64,000 bases of DNA, from positions 1,116,001-1,180,000 of the forward strand of contig NZ_CP027707.1 of assembly GCF_003850345.1 (NCBI RefSeq), given 5' to 3'. Made by a program: the position numbers and the translations under genes. Shown here piece by piece: positions 16,786 to 24,727 of the stretch (positions are counted from its first letter, which is position 1; the number at the start of each line of letters is the position of its first letter). Origin of the DNA: Pseudomonas chlororaphis subsp. piscium. GTDB taxonomy: Bacteria > Pseudomonadota > Gammaproteobacteria > Pseudomonadales > Pseudomonadaceae. The notes under the pieces are model-generated. The model did not search any database and was not told the DNA's origin. It was given only the letters and a program-made list of their open reading frames with translations.

Positions 16786-17751
16786 TCAGGCACGGGCTTC
16801 GACCGTCACCCAATAACGGGTGAAGCGCCTGACCTTCACTGGCAGGCTGATTTCCAGCAGATCGAGAATCCGCTCACTGTCGTCCAGTGGATAACTGCCG
16901 GAGATCAGCAGGTCGGCGACCCGTGGATCGCAGTTGAGCTGGCCGCGACGGTAGCGGCCCAACTCGTCGAGGAAGTCCGCCAGGCGCATGTGGGCGGCCA
17001 CCAGCATGCCCTCGCTCCAGGCGCCGCTGCCGGCGTCCAGCGGCCGCGGGTTTTCCCAGACGCTGCGGGTGAAGCTCAATTGTTGTCCCTTGCTTACCCG
17101 CAACGGCGCTCCCGAATAATCCGACGGGCTGAGGCTGATGTTGCCCTCGAACACCGCCAGCTGGGTGCGCTGGCTGAACTGGCGCAGGTTCAGCCGTGCG
17201 CCTTGCGGGCGTAAAACGCCCTGGGCGCTCTGAATCAGCAGCGGCCGGCTGTCGGCCGCGGTGGTCAGCAGAATCTCCCCGGCCAATAGCCGGATCAGTC
17301 GTTGCTGGCCGTCGAAACTCACATCCACCGCGCTGTCGGTATTGAGCTGCAGCTGGCTGCCATCGCTCAGTTGCAGCGTGCGCCGCTGGCCCACCGGGCT
17401 GCGGTAGTCGGCCATCAGCGGGGTCAGCGGATTGTGTTCGCGCAAGCCCCAGGCCGCGGCGGAACCGGCGCCGAGGATCAGCAGCAGTTTCAGCGCCTGG
17501 CGCCGGCTGGAGGACTTAGACCCGTTGAGCGCGGCATGGGCCAGGGGCGAAGACAGGCCGCGCAGCCGCGAGTTGACCCGCTGGATATGTTCCCAGGCCC
17601 GTTGATGTTCGCTATGGGCGTCGTGCCACTGCTGCCAGGCCAGTTGCTGGCGTGGGCTGAGTGGCCCCGCCTGCATTTCGATCAGCCAGTGCACGGCCTG
17701 TTCGGCGACCTGGGGGCCGATGTCCGGCGGGCGGGGGAGGGCCGTGTTCAC
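16786..17751 (-). CDS. fecR: FecR anti-sigma/signal transducer
   Basis: 321 residues starting at GTG, which overlaps the fecI stop as GTGA. Layout: cytosolic DUF4880-type domain (about 11-58, VAEQAVHWLIEMQAG ... WEHIQR), a twin-arginine SSRRQALK followed by one membrane segment (about 86-103), then the periplasmic FecR domain (residues 115-210, RTLQLSDGSQLQLNTDSAVDV) and C-terminal STN-like part. It receives the signal from FecA and passes it to FecI. The RR-plus-hydrophobic stretch agrees with Tat-dependent insertion reported for E. coli FecR. Confidence 0.9.
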   Translation of the reverse strand: MNTALPRPPDIGPQVAEQAVHWLIEMQAGPLSPRQQLAWQQWHDAHSEHQRAWEHIQRVNSRLRGLSSPLAHAALNGSKSSSRRQALKLLLILGAGSAAAWGLREHNPLTPLMADYRSPVGQRRTLQLSDGSQLQLNTDSAVDVSFDGQQRLIRLLAGEILLTTAADSRPLLIQSAQGVLRPQGARLNLRQFSQRTQLAVFEGNISLSPSDYSGAPLRVSKGQQLSFTRSVWENPRPLDAGSGAWSEGMLVAAHMRLADFLDELGRYRRGQLNCDPRVADLLISGSYPLDDSERILDLLEISLPVKVRRFTRYWVTVEARA

Positions 17752-18236
17752 AGGGCGAAGTAGCAGCGCAGGGCTGCCTTGTGCAGGTGGCGCTTGACCG
17801 TGGCGATGGAGATCCCCAGTTCGCGGGCGATCTCGCCGTGTTTCAGGCCATCGACCTGGGCCAGCAGGAACGCGCGTTTCACCAGGCGCGGTAAGCCGTC
17901 GAGCAATTGGTCCAGCTCCAGCAGGGTCTGCAGGATGATCGCCTTGTCCTCCTCGGACGGCACCAACAGTTCCGGCATCTGCGCCAGAGTCTCGAGGTAG
18001 GCCCGTTCCAGGTCCTGGCGCCGGTAATGGTTGCACAGCACCCGCTTGGCGATGGTGGTGAGGAAGGCCCGTGGCTCGACGATCGAGGGTGTTTCCCGGG
18101 CGCTGAGCACCCGCATGAAAGTGTCCTGGGCCAGGTCCGCGGCGCTGTCGGGGCAGCCGAGCCGACGCCGCAACCAGCCGTTCAGCCAGCTGTGATGGGC
18201 GTGATAGAGGACTTCGACGGTAGAGGAGTGGGCCAA
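17748..18236 (-). CDS. fecI: FecI ECF sigma factor
   Basis: About 162 residues with sigma region 2 (ADLAQDTFMRVLS, residues ~40-52) and region 4 helix-turn-helix (LKHGEIARELGISIATVKRHLHKA, near the C-terminus). Strong resemblance to E. coli FecI (HHSWLNGWLRRRL, AYLETLAQMPE). It directs polymerase to the fecA promoter when ferric citrate is sensed. I chose the TTG at 18236 because a GGAG lies 8 bases upstream and the protein then begins like E. coli FecI; longer starts at 18305 (ATG) and 18317 (TTG) would run through a Fur-like palindrome at 18269-18287 and lack a ribosome site. Confidence 0.85.
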   Translation of the reverse strand: MAHSSTVEVLYHAHHSWLNGWLRRRLGCPDSAADLAQDTFMRVLSARETPSIVEPRAFLTTIAKRVLCNHYRRQDLERAYLETLAQMPELLVPSEEDKAIILQTLLELDQLLDGLPRLVKRAFLLAQVDGLKHGEIARELGISIATVKRHLHKAALRCYFAL

Positions 18237-18268
18237 GCCGAATGCTCCGACAGCATGAAGATGCTTAA

Positions 18269-18287
18269 GAGAACAAGAATTGTTCGC
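18269..18287. promoter_or_regulatory. Fur-like box upstream of fecI
   Basis: The palindrome GAACAA-GAA-TTGTTC (18271-18285) with flanks reads, on the minus strand, GCGAACAATTCTTGTTCTC. This has the shape of Pseudomonas Fur boxes (GCGAATGATTCTCATTCTC-like), with two symmetric changes. It lies 35-50 bases before the chosen fecI start. Confidence 0.6.
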
Positions 18288-18369
18288 ATTGTAGTGGCCT
18301 GGCATGGCATTCGGCAATCAACCCGGACCGGCGGAAGATCCCGCGCTTGGTCGGTGATTTTTTGCACAT

Positions 18370-18390
18370 GAGAATATTTATCATTAATAT
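18370..18390. promoter_or_regulatory. Fur-like box between fecI and the PepSY operon
   Basis: GAGAATATTTATCATTAATAT; the minus strand contains AATGATAAATATTCTC, close to the classic GATAATGATAATCATTATC repeat. It is about 70-90 bases upstream of the DUF3649 start and 130-150 upstream of fecI, so iron repression of the right-hand operon is likely. Confidence 0.65.
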
Positions 18391-18457
18391 TGCGCCGACT
18401 TGAGTCCGGGTGGGGGGAATACCCTGCGCCGGGCGGTCCTGGTTTCAAGGTCGAAAC

Positions 18458-18763
18458 ATGAAAAGCAAAGTTGCCGCGATCCCCTTTTCCTATCGTCTGG
18501 CCGTGACGTCGCGGGTGTTGGCCGCGGTGTTCGGCGGTTACCTGCTGGCGGCGTTGTCCAGCGTCTGCATGACCCTGCTGCTCCCTGTCTCCCGCGCCGA
18601 TGCAGTGGTCGGCGGCATGATGACCTCCTTCCTGTTCTACCTGGTGGCGGTGCTCTGGTGCTTTGCCTGCCGCACGGCCTGGCAGGCCTGGCTCGGTTTG
18701 TTGCTGCCGGCGCTGGTGTTGGCGGCGATTTCTGCGTTGGCGCACTGGATGAATCTCTCATGA
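18458..18763 (+). CDS. DUF3649 small membrane protein
   Basis: 101 residues with three hydrophobic segments (about 22-45, 52-72, 74-95). Sequence and neighbours fit DUF3649, a family found beside iron-regulated PepSY reductase genes. An AAGGT lies upstream of the ATG. The stop overlaps the next ATG as ATGA, so it is coupled to the PepSY gene. Probable accessory of a ferric-siderophore reductase in the inner membrane; this role is inferred from context only. Confidence 0.78.
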   Translation: MKSKVAAIPFSYRLAVTSRVLAAVFGGYLLAALSSVCMTLLLPVSRADAVVGGMMTSFLFYLVAVLWCFACRTAWQAWLGLLLPALVLAAISALAHWMNLS

Positions 18764-20328
18764 AGGAGGGATTTCGCCAGTCCATGGCCTGGCTGCACAC
18801 CTGGGCCGGGTTGGTATTCGGTTGGCTGCTGCTGGCGATTTTCCTGACCGGTACCCTGGCCTACTTCAAGGACGAAATCAGCCACTGGATGCAGCCCGAA
18901 GTGCCGTCGCGCTCGGTCAGCAACGAGACCAGCCTGATCCTCGCCCAGAGTTATCTGCAGCAGCACGCCCAGGGCGCCTCGCGCTGGTTCATCAACCTGC
19001 CCGATGCCCGTGAGCCGGGGCTGTCGGTGATGTGGCAGTTCCCGGGCAAGCCCGGCGAGCGCGGTGCCTTCACCCAGAAACTGCTGGACCCGGCCACCGG
19101 CGCCGAGCTGCAGGTCCGCGATACCCGCGGCGGCGAGTTCTTCTACCGTTTCCATTTCCAGTTGCAGATGCCTCATCCGTGGGGGCGCTGGCTGTCCACC
19201 GCGGCAGCCATGCTGATGTTCGTCGCCTTGATCAGCGGCATCATCACCCACAAGAAAATCTTCAAGGACTTCTTCACCTTCCGCCCCCGCAAGGGCCAGC
19301 GCTCCTGGCTCGACGGGCACAACGCGGTGGGCGTGCTGGTGCTGCCGTTCCACCTGATGATCACCTACAGCAGCCTGGTGATCTTCATGTCGATGGTCAT
19401 GCCGGCGAGCATCCTGGCCACCTACGGCGACGACACCCGGGCGTATTTCAACGAGGTGTTTCCCGCCAGCAAAACCGCCCCGGCCGCTGGCAAGCCGGCG
19501 CACCTGGTGCAACTTGAACCGCTGTTGGAGCAGGTCCGCGAACAGTGGCCGGGCGGTCGCGTGGGGCGGATCACGGTGAACAATCCGGGGGACGCCAATG
19601 CCTCGGTGAATGTCATGCGCCATGGTGGCGACCAGGTGGTCCGCGACTTTGGCAACGTGGTCACGTTCGACGGGGTCAGCGGCAAGCTGTTGCAGGTGTC
19701 GCCGCCGCAATCGACGGCCCTGGCCATCAACGGCAGTTTTTACGGGCTGCACATGGGCCTCTTCGCCGGGCCGTTGCTGCGCTGGCTGTACTTTATCTGC
19801 GGCCTGGCCGCCACCGCGATGATCGGCACCGGGCTGGTGATCTGGCTGGGCAAGCGCCAGCTCAAGCATGCCAAGAGTGGAGTGACACCCTTCGAACTGC
19901 GCCTGGTGGAAGTGCTGAACATCGCCAGCATGTCCGGCCTGGTGCTGGCCGTCGCCGCCTTCTTCTGGGCCAACCGCCTGTTGCCGGTGAGCCTTGCCGA
20001 GCGGGCGGACTGGGAAGTGAACAGCTTCTTTATCGTCTGGGGTCTGAGCCTGCTGCACGCCGCGCTGCGTCGCGGGCGCAAGGCCTGGGTCGAGCAGTTG
20101 GGCCTGGCGGCGTTGCTGCTGGCCAGCGTGCCGCTGCTCGATGCGCTGACGATGCCGGATGTGCTGGATGGTTTCCTGGTGCACGGCGACTGGGTCCGGG
20201 CCGGGTTCGACCTGACCTGCCTGGCGGCGGGGCTGTTCCTGGCCTGGGGGGCCTGGAAGATGTCGCGTCCTGTCGTCCAGCCTGCCACCCGCACGCGACG
20301 GGCCGCCCTTGAAACCGAGGTGAACTGA
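18760..20328 (+). CDS. PepSY-associated TM protein (putative ferric-chelate reductase)
   Basis: 522 residues: first membrane helix (about 9-32, WLHTWAGLVFGWLLLAIFLTGTL), a periplasmic PepSY-type domain, then helices near 145-165, 200-225, 345-370, 390-410 and at the C-terminus. Conserved histidines lie at the ends of helices (HTWAG, HKKIFKDFFTF, LDGHNAVG, LPFHLMI, GLHMG), the pattern seen in heme-bearing PepSY reductases such as FoxB/FpvG. It therefore probably reduces imported Fe3+ chelates at the inner membrane. Cotranscribed with DUF3649 and DUF3325 and divergent from fecIRA, with Fur-like boxes between. Confidence 0.85.
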   Translation: MKEGFRQSMAWLHTWAGLVFGWLLLAIFLTGTLAYFKDEISHWMQPEVPSRSVSNETSLILAQSYLQQHAQGASRWFINLPDAREPGLSVMWQFPGKPGERGAFTQKLLDPATGAELQVRDTRGGEFFYRFHFQLQMPHPWGRWLSTAAAMLMFVALISGIITHKKIFKDFFTFRPRKGQRSWLDGHNAVGVLVLPFHLMITYSSLVIFMSMVMPASILATYGDDTRAYFNEVFPASKTAPAAGKPAHLVQLEPLLEQVREQWPGGRVGRITVNNPGDANASVNVMRHGGDQVVRDFGNVVTFDGVSGKLLQVSPPQSTALAINGSFYGLHMGLFAGPLLRWLYFICGLAATAMIGTGLVIWLGKRQLKHAKSGVTPFELRLVEVLNIASMSGLVLAVAAFFWANRLLPVSLAERADWEVNSFFIVWGLSLLHAALRRGRKAWVEQLGLAALLLASVPLLDALTMPDVLDGFLVHGDWVRAGFDLTCLAAGLFLAWGAWKMSRPVVQPATRTRRAALETEVN

Positions 20329-20652
20329 ATGCTCCTGGCGCTGTTGCTGTGTTACCCCGGTTTTGCCGGGTTGTGCCTGTCGATGGACCGTCATCATGCC
20401 GACCTCCTGGGTTACAAACCCACGGCCCGTCGCCGCGGTGGCCTGCGCATTGGCGGCTGGCTGCTGCTGGCCGGTTCGCTGTGGGCGGCGATCGCTGCGG
20501 CCGGCTGGGGCCTGGGCTTGGTGCAGTGGTGCGCGGCCTTGATGCTCAGCGCCTTGTCGCTGGTGCTGTTGCTGCCGTATCAACCGCGCCTGGCGTTGTT
20601 GGCGGCCGGGCTGGGACTGCTGGTCAGCCCGCTGGCCGCGTTGGCGCAATAA
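20329..20652 (+). CDS. DUF3325 small membrane protein
   Basis: 107 residues with about three or four hydrophobic segments (1-18, 42-62, 64-82, 86-105). It begins MLLALLLCYPGFAGLCLSM, contains the DRHHADLLG motif of DUF3325, and follows the PepSY gene directly (TGA then ATG). This is the third member of the DUF3649-PepSY-DUF3325 iron-uptake module. No catalytic residue is evident, so it is likely a structural partner. Confidence 0.8.
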   Translation: MLLALLLCYPGFAGLCLSMDRHHADLLGYKPTARRRGGLRIGGWLLLAGSLWAAIAAAGWGLGLVQWCAALMLSALSLVLLLPYQPRLALLAAGLGLLVSPLAALAQ

Positions 20653-20794
20653 GCGCTCCGCAACGCCCGGCCTGAGGGGCCGGCTTCGATTGTTCGTTGA
20701 CACAACCCCCTCGCCAATCGTTATCTGGGCGCCCGTCGCAGCCGCTGCAAGGCTGTTGGCGCGAGTTCGAGGTCATCAAGGAAATACGGTTTTC

Positions 20795-22243
20795 ATGGGT
20801 TCAGCACATCGTTTTTACACTCGCGGGCTGGGGTTGTTCCTGGCCTTGTCGCTGGCGGCTTGCGCCAGCCATCCCGGCGCCCGTTACGCCGCCAACCTGG
20901 ATCAGGTCCTGGCCGACCCGGCGCTCCAGGGCGCCACGGTATCGCTGACGGTGCGCGATGCCGAGAGCGGTGCGGCCTTGTATCAGCACAACCCCGACAG
21001 TCGCCTGATCCCGGCTTCGAGCCTCAAGCTGCTGACCACCGCCGCCGCGCTGGACGTCCTCGGCCCCGACTACCGTTTCGCCACCGAGGTGCTGGGCGAC
21101 GGTGCCCAGCAGGGCGAGCGCCTGCAGGGCAATCTCTACCTGCGCGGTTCGGGCGATCCGAGCATGCAGGCCAAGGCTTATCGGGAGTTGGCGGCGGCGG
21201 TGGCGCGCACCGGCATTCGTCAGGTCGCGGGCGACCTGGTGCTCGACGACACCGCCTTCGACAACCAGCGGCTCGGCGTCGACTGGGCCAGCGACGATGA
21301 AAGCCTGTATTACGCGGCGCAGATTTCCGCCCTCAATATTTCCCCCAACGACGACTTCGACGCCGGCAGCGTGCTGGTGTCGGTCACGGCGCCGGCGATG
21401 CCGGGAGCGCCGCTGGCGGTTCGCGTCAGCCCGGAAAACCGGCTGATGAGCCTGCGCAATCAGGGCCGGGTCGGAGCGACGGACAGCCTGCAGGTCGGTC
21501 GTGAGCATGGCAGCAACCTGCTGTTGGTCAGCGGCGCCTTGCCGCCGGGGCAGGCGCGGCGCAATTGGGTCAGCGTGTGGGAGCCGACCCGCTTGGTGGC
21601 GGACGTGTTCCAGCAGGCCCTGGCCGAACAGGGTGTGACGGTGCAGGGCCAGGTGCGCATCGGCCAACCCACGGCATCCTCTGCCCGGGTACTGGCCAGC
21701 CACTCGTCGATGCCGCTGGCGGGCTTGATCACACCGCTGCTCAAGCTGTCGAACAACAACATGTCGGAAGTGCTGCTCAAGGCCATGGGCCGCAAGACCG
21801 CCAATGCCGGCACCGCCGCTGCCGGGGTGGCGGCCATCGAGGCCTTCCTGCGGCGCCAGGGCCTGAGCCCGCAAGGGCTGGTGCAGGTGGACGGTTCGGG
21901 GCTGTCGCGGCGCAACCAGATTTCCAGCCAGAGCCTCAGCGAGCTGTTGCTGGTGGCGCGCAAGCAGCCCTGGTTCGCCACCTGGTACGCGGCGTTGCCG
22001 GTGGCTGGCGATGCCCAGCGCATGACCGGTGGCACCCTGCGTTATCGCCTGCAAGGCACAGGGGCTGTGGATAACCTGCATGCCAAGACTGGCTCGATGC
22101 AGGGTGTGTCGTCGCTGTCCGGGTATCTGCGCGCGGCCGATGGCCGCCGGCTGGTGCTGGTGATGCTGTCGAACAACTACCGGGTCGATGGGGCGCGCAT
22201 CAAGGCCCTGGAAGACCGGGTGACGCAGGTGCTGTTGCAATAA
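20795..22243 (+). CDS. dacB: D-alanyl-D-alanine carboxypeptidase/endopeptidase (PBP4, S13)
   Basis: 482 residues. The signal sequence ends in a lipobox LSLAAC (Cys23), so it is probably a lipoprotein. The penicillin-binding motifs are all present: SxxK at Ser75-Lys78 (ASSLK), SxN in LKLSNNNMSE, and KTG in HAKTGSMQG. The long insertion between SxxK and SxN is typical of class C PBPs of family S13. It trims or cleaves peptidoglycan peptides in the periplasm. The ATG at 20795 has AAGGAA upstream; the open frame before it is noise. It is separated from the iron operon by 142 bases. Confidence 0.9.
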   Translation: MGSAHRFYTRGLGLFLALSLAACASHPGARYAANLDQVLADPALQGATVSLTVRDAESGAALYQHNPDSRLIPASSLKLLTTAAALDVLGPDYRFATEVLGDGAQQGERLQGNLYLRGSGDPSMQAKAYRELAAAVARTGIRQVAGDLVLDDTAFDNQRLGVDWASDDESLYYAAQISALNISPNDDFDAGSVLVSVTAPAMPGAPLAVRVSPENRLMSLRNQGRVGATDSLQVGREHGSNLLLVSGALPPGQARRNWVSVWEPTRLVADVFQQALAEQGVTVQGQVRIGQPTASSARVLASHSSMPLAGLITPLLKLSNNNMSEVLLKAMGRKTANAGTAAAGVAAIEAFLRRQGLSPQGLVQVDGSGLSRRNQISSQSLSELLLVARKQPWFATWYAALPVAGDAQRMTGGTLRYRLQGTGAVDNLHAKTGSMQGVSSLSGYLRAADGRRLVLVMLSNNYRVDGARIKALEDRVTQVLLQ

Positions 22244-22273
22244 GACTGGGGATCGGGTTTGCCTGACATATCG

Positions 22274-22344
22274 CCATCGCGGGCAAGCCTCGCTCCTACA
22301 GAAGACGAACGCTGCTTTTGTAGGAGCGAGGCTTGCCCGCGATG
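22274..22344. repeat. REP family A, inverted pair
   Basis: CATCGCGGGCAAGCCTCGCT... and its exact inverse ...GCCCGCGATG flank a ~16-base spacer. It sits between the convergent dacB and AraC genes and may act as a transcript end. Confidence 0.88.
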
Positions 22345-22374
22345 AAGGCGATGCGGTGTAACTGGCGGTTGTAC

Positions 22375-23250
22375 TCAGCCAAGAAACGCCTGGCGATATT
22401 CCCCGGGCGTGCCGCCCAGGGCCTGGCGAAAACGGTTGGTGAAGTGGCTGGCGCTGGCGAAGCCGCAGGCCAGGGCGATCTCGCCCAGGGGCAGGCGGGT
22501 GCCGCGCAGCAGGTCGCGGGCATGCTTCAGGCGCCGCGCCAGCAGGTATTGATGGGGCGGCAGGCCGAAGCTGGCGCGGAACATCCGTGCGAAGTGGTAT
22601 TCCGACAAGGCGCAGCGCGCGGCCAGTTGCCCGAGGCTGATCGGCTCGGCCAGCTGGCTGTCGATGTATTCCACCAGTTGCCGACGCTGATGCGCCGCCA
22701 GCCCGCCCTTGAGGCGCAGGCCCTGGCGCTGGCCGACCTGGGTCAGCAGGGCGTGGCTGAGCATTTCGTGGGCCAGGCTGCTGGTCAGCAGGCGTTCGCC
22801 GGGTTCGTCCCAGTTCAGCTGGATCAGTTGCCGAAAGCGCTTGGCCTGCTGCGGATCGTCGAGGAAGGTGTTTTCCTGCAATTGCAGCTCGCGGGGTTCG
22901 CGGTCCAGCAGGGTCACGCAGCCCAAGGCAAATTGCTCCGGGCTGAAATACAGGTGGGCCAGGCGGATCTCGCCGTTGATCACCCACGCCGAACGGTGCT
23001 CGGCGGGCAAGATGCACAGCTTGTCCGGGCCGCCCTTGGTCCCCGGCTGGCCGCGGCGAAAGGTCCCGGTGCCGCCGGCGATGTAGCACGACAGGGTGTG
23101 ATGGCTCGGCGCTTCGTAGTCCTGGGCGTCGTGATGGTTGCTCCACAAGGCCGCGGCCAAGCCGTCACCGAGCTCGGCGCTGTGCTCCAGGCGAGCATTG
23201 GGCGAGCGGTTCAGGGCTTGAAAGACTTGCAGGGTTTCCAGGGTAGACAT
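22375..23250 (-). CDS. AraC family transcriptional regulator
   Basis: 291 residues. The C-terminal ~100 residues hold two helix-turn-helix units (ISLGQLAARCALSEYHFARMFRASFG and LPLGEIALACGFASASHFTNRFRQALGGTP), the AraC/XylS signature. The N-terminal ~180 residues are a cupin-like effector domain (SHHTLSCYIAGGTGTF). Start at ATG 23250, since the longer frame covers repeat DNA. It is divergent from the EamA exporter gene, which it may control; the inducer is unknown. Confidence 0.86.
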   Translation of the reverse strand: MSTLETLQVFQALNRSPNARLEHSAELGDGLAAALWSNHHDAQDYEAPSHHTLSCYIAGGTGTFRRGQPGTKGGPDKLCILPAEHRSAWVINGEIRLAHLYFSPEQFALGCVTLLDREPRELQLQENTFLDDPQQAKRFRQLIQLNWDEPGERLLTSSLAHEMLSHALLTQVGQRQGLRLKGGLAAHQRRQLVEYIDSQLAEPISLGQLAARCALSEYHFARMFRASFGLPPHQYLLARRLKHARDLLRGTRLPLGEIALACGFASASHFTNRFRQALGGTPGEYRQAFLG

Positions 23251-23278
23251 GGTTTTGATTCGATAAAGGGTGGCACGT

Positions 23279-23395
23279 TGTAGCCGCTGCCGCAGGCTGC
23301 GATCGGCTCCGCCGGAGACGCGCTTTTGAGATCGCAAGAAGGTCCTGCGGGTCGAGCGCGACCCCGGCCTATCGCAGCCTGCGGCAGCGGCTACA
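23279..23395. repeat. REP family B, inverted pair
   Basis: TGTAGCCGCTGCCGCAGGCTGCG at the left and its inverse CGCAGCCTGCGGCAGCGGCTACA at the right, separated by about 65 bases. It lies in the divergent promoter region between the AraC gene and the EamA gene. Confidence 0.88.
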
Positions 23396-23524
23396 CGATG
23401 CTCTGCATCCTACTCTGTAGGCCGCGCGCTGCCAGCCCGGCAACCGATAAAAGCGCAAGTTTATGCAAGCGCCCGGGCACGCAATGGCCTGAGACTGGGT
23501 TGCCCTGCACAGGAGTCCCGCGCC

Positions 23525-24424
23525 ATGAACCTCTCGCTTTATCTGCTCACCGTCCTGATCTGGGGCACCACCTGGATCGCCCTCAAGTGGCAGCTGGGGG
23601 TGGTGGCGATTCCGGTGTCCATCGTCTATCGCTTTGCCCTGGCGGCCCTGGTGCTGTTCGTCATGCTGCTGCTCAGCCGCAAGCTGCAGGTGATGAACCG
23701 CCGCGGGCACCTGATCTGCCTGGCCCAGGGGCTGTGCCTGTTCTGTATCAACTTCATGTGTTTCCTGCATGCCAGCCAGTGGATTCCCAGCGGCCTGGTG
23801 GCGGTGGTGTTTTCCACTGCGACCCTGTGGAACGCCCTGAATGCCCGGGTGTTCTTCGCCCAGAAGATCGCCCGCAATGTATTGCTGGGTGGGGGCTTGG
23901 GGCTGTTAGGGCTGGGCCTGCTGTTCTGGCCGGAGCTGGCGGGCCATAGCGCCAGCCCGCAAACCTTGCTCGGCCTGGGGCTGGCGCTGTTAGGCACGCT
24001 GTGTTTCTCGGCGGGCAACATGCTGTCCAGCCTGCAACAGAAGGCCGGCCTCAAGCCGCTGACTACCAATGCCTGGGGCATGGCCTATGGCGCGGCGATG
24101 CTGGCGGCTTATTGCCTGGTCGAGGGCATCCCTTTCGATATGGAGTGGAACGCGCGCTACATCGGCTCCTTGCTGTATCTGGTGATCCCGGGTTCGGTGA
24201 TCGGCTTCACCGCCTACCTGACCCTGGTCGGCCGCATGGGCCCGGAGCGGGCGGCCTACTGCACGGTGCTGTTCCCGGTGGTGGCGCTGAACATCTCGGC
24301 CTTCGCCGAGGGTTACCAGTGGACCGCCCCGGCGCTGGCCGGGCTGGTCCTGGTGATGCTGGGCAACGTGCTGGTGTTCCGCAAGCCGAAGCCGCTGGCC
24401 GCCCCCGGGCCTCGGCTCGCCTGA
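23525..24424 (+). CDS. EamA family (DMT) exporter
   Basis: 299 residues with ten hydrophobic helices and two EamA repeats. The first begins LYLLTVLIWGTTWIALKW, and the second starts near residue 150 (LLGLGLALLGTLCFSAGNML). The C-terminus is positively charged (RKPKPLAAPG). AGGAG lies upstream of the ATG. Such proteins export small metabolites or amino acids; no substrate is evident. Probable target of the divergent AraC regulator. Confidence 0.87.
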   Translation: MNLSLYLLTVLIWGTTWIALKWQLGVVAIPVSIVYRFALAALVLFVMLLLSRKLQVMNRRGHLICLAQGLCLFCINFMCFLHASQWIPSGLVAVVFSTATLWNALNARVFFAQKIARNVLLGGGLGLLGLGLLFWPELAGHSASPQTLLGLGLALLGTLCFSAGNMLSSLQQKAGLKPLTTNAWGMAYGAAMLAAYCLVEGIPFDMEWNARYIGSLLYLVIPGSVIGFTAYLTLVGRMGPERAAYCTVLFPVVALNISAFAEGYQWTAPALAGLVLVMLGNVLVFRKPKPLAAPGPRLA

Positions 24425-24437
24425 TCCGACTCGCCCC

Positions 24438-24599
24438 TGTAGCCGCTGCCGAGCCTGCGAGGCTGCGAATGAGGTGGGCGGCATTCCGACGTAGCCCTCG
24501 CCAGGTAATTGCCCACAATTGACCTACCAGATCAGGTCGCCTGGTTTTGCGACGGCTGCGCCGCCGATCGCAGCCTCGCAGGCTCGGCAGCGGCTACAG
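24438..24599. repeat. REP family B, widely spaced inverted pair
   Basis: GTAGCCGCTGCCGAGCCTGCGAGGCTGCGA at the left is mirrored by TCGCAGCCTCGCAGGCTCGGCAGCGGCTAC at the right. The stem unit is longer than in other copies and the spacer is about 100 bases. It fills the first half of the 303-base gap after the EamA gene. Confidence 0.87.
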
Positions 24600-24630
24600 G
24601 GTGTGCGGGTGTGTAGGTGGGCGGGGCTTT

Positions 24631-24712
24631 TGTAGGAGCGAGGCTTGCCCGCGATAGGCACGACGCGGTGTACCTGAGGCACCGCTATCGCGAGCAAGCT
24701 TCGCTCCTACAG
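24631..24712. repeat. REP family A, inverted pair
   Basis: TGTAGGAGCGAGGCTTGCCCGCGATA and the imperfect inverse TATCGCGAGCAAGCTTCGCTCCTACA. It directly follows a family B element, so the whole gap between the EamA gene and the convergent reductase gene is repeat DNA. Confidence 0.87.
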
Positions 24713-24727
24713 AGGACCGTGCGGGTT

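Noticed and set aside
18760..20328. PepSY protein as an M4-type peptidase inhibitor
   Set aside because: The many membrane helices, conserved helix-end histidines, DUF3649/DUF3325 partners and Fur-like boxes fit ferric-chelate reduction instead.
20801..23146. 781-residue minus-strand frame across dacB and the AraC gene
   Set aside because: Runs across a REP element and antisense to dacB; the second half is an off-frame reading of the AraC gene.
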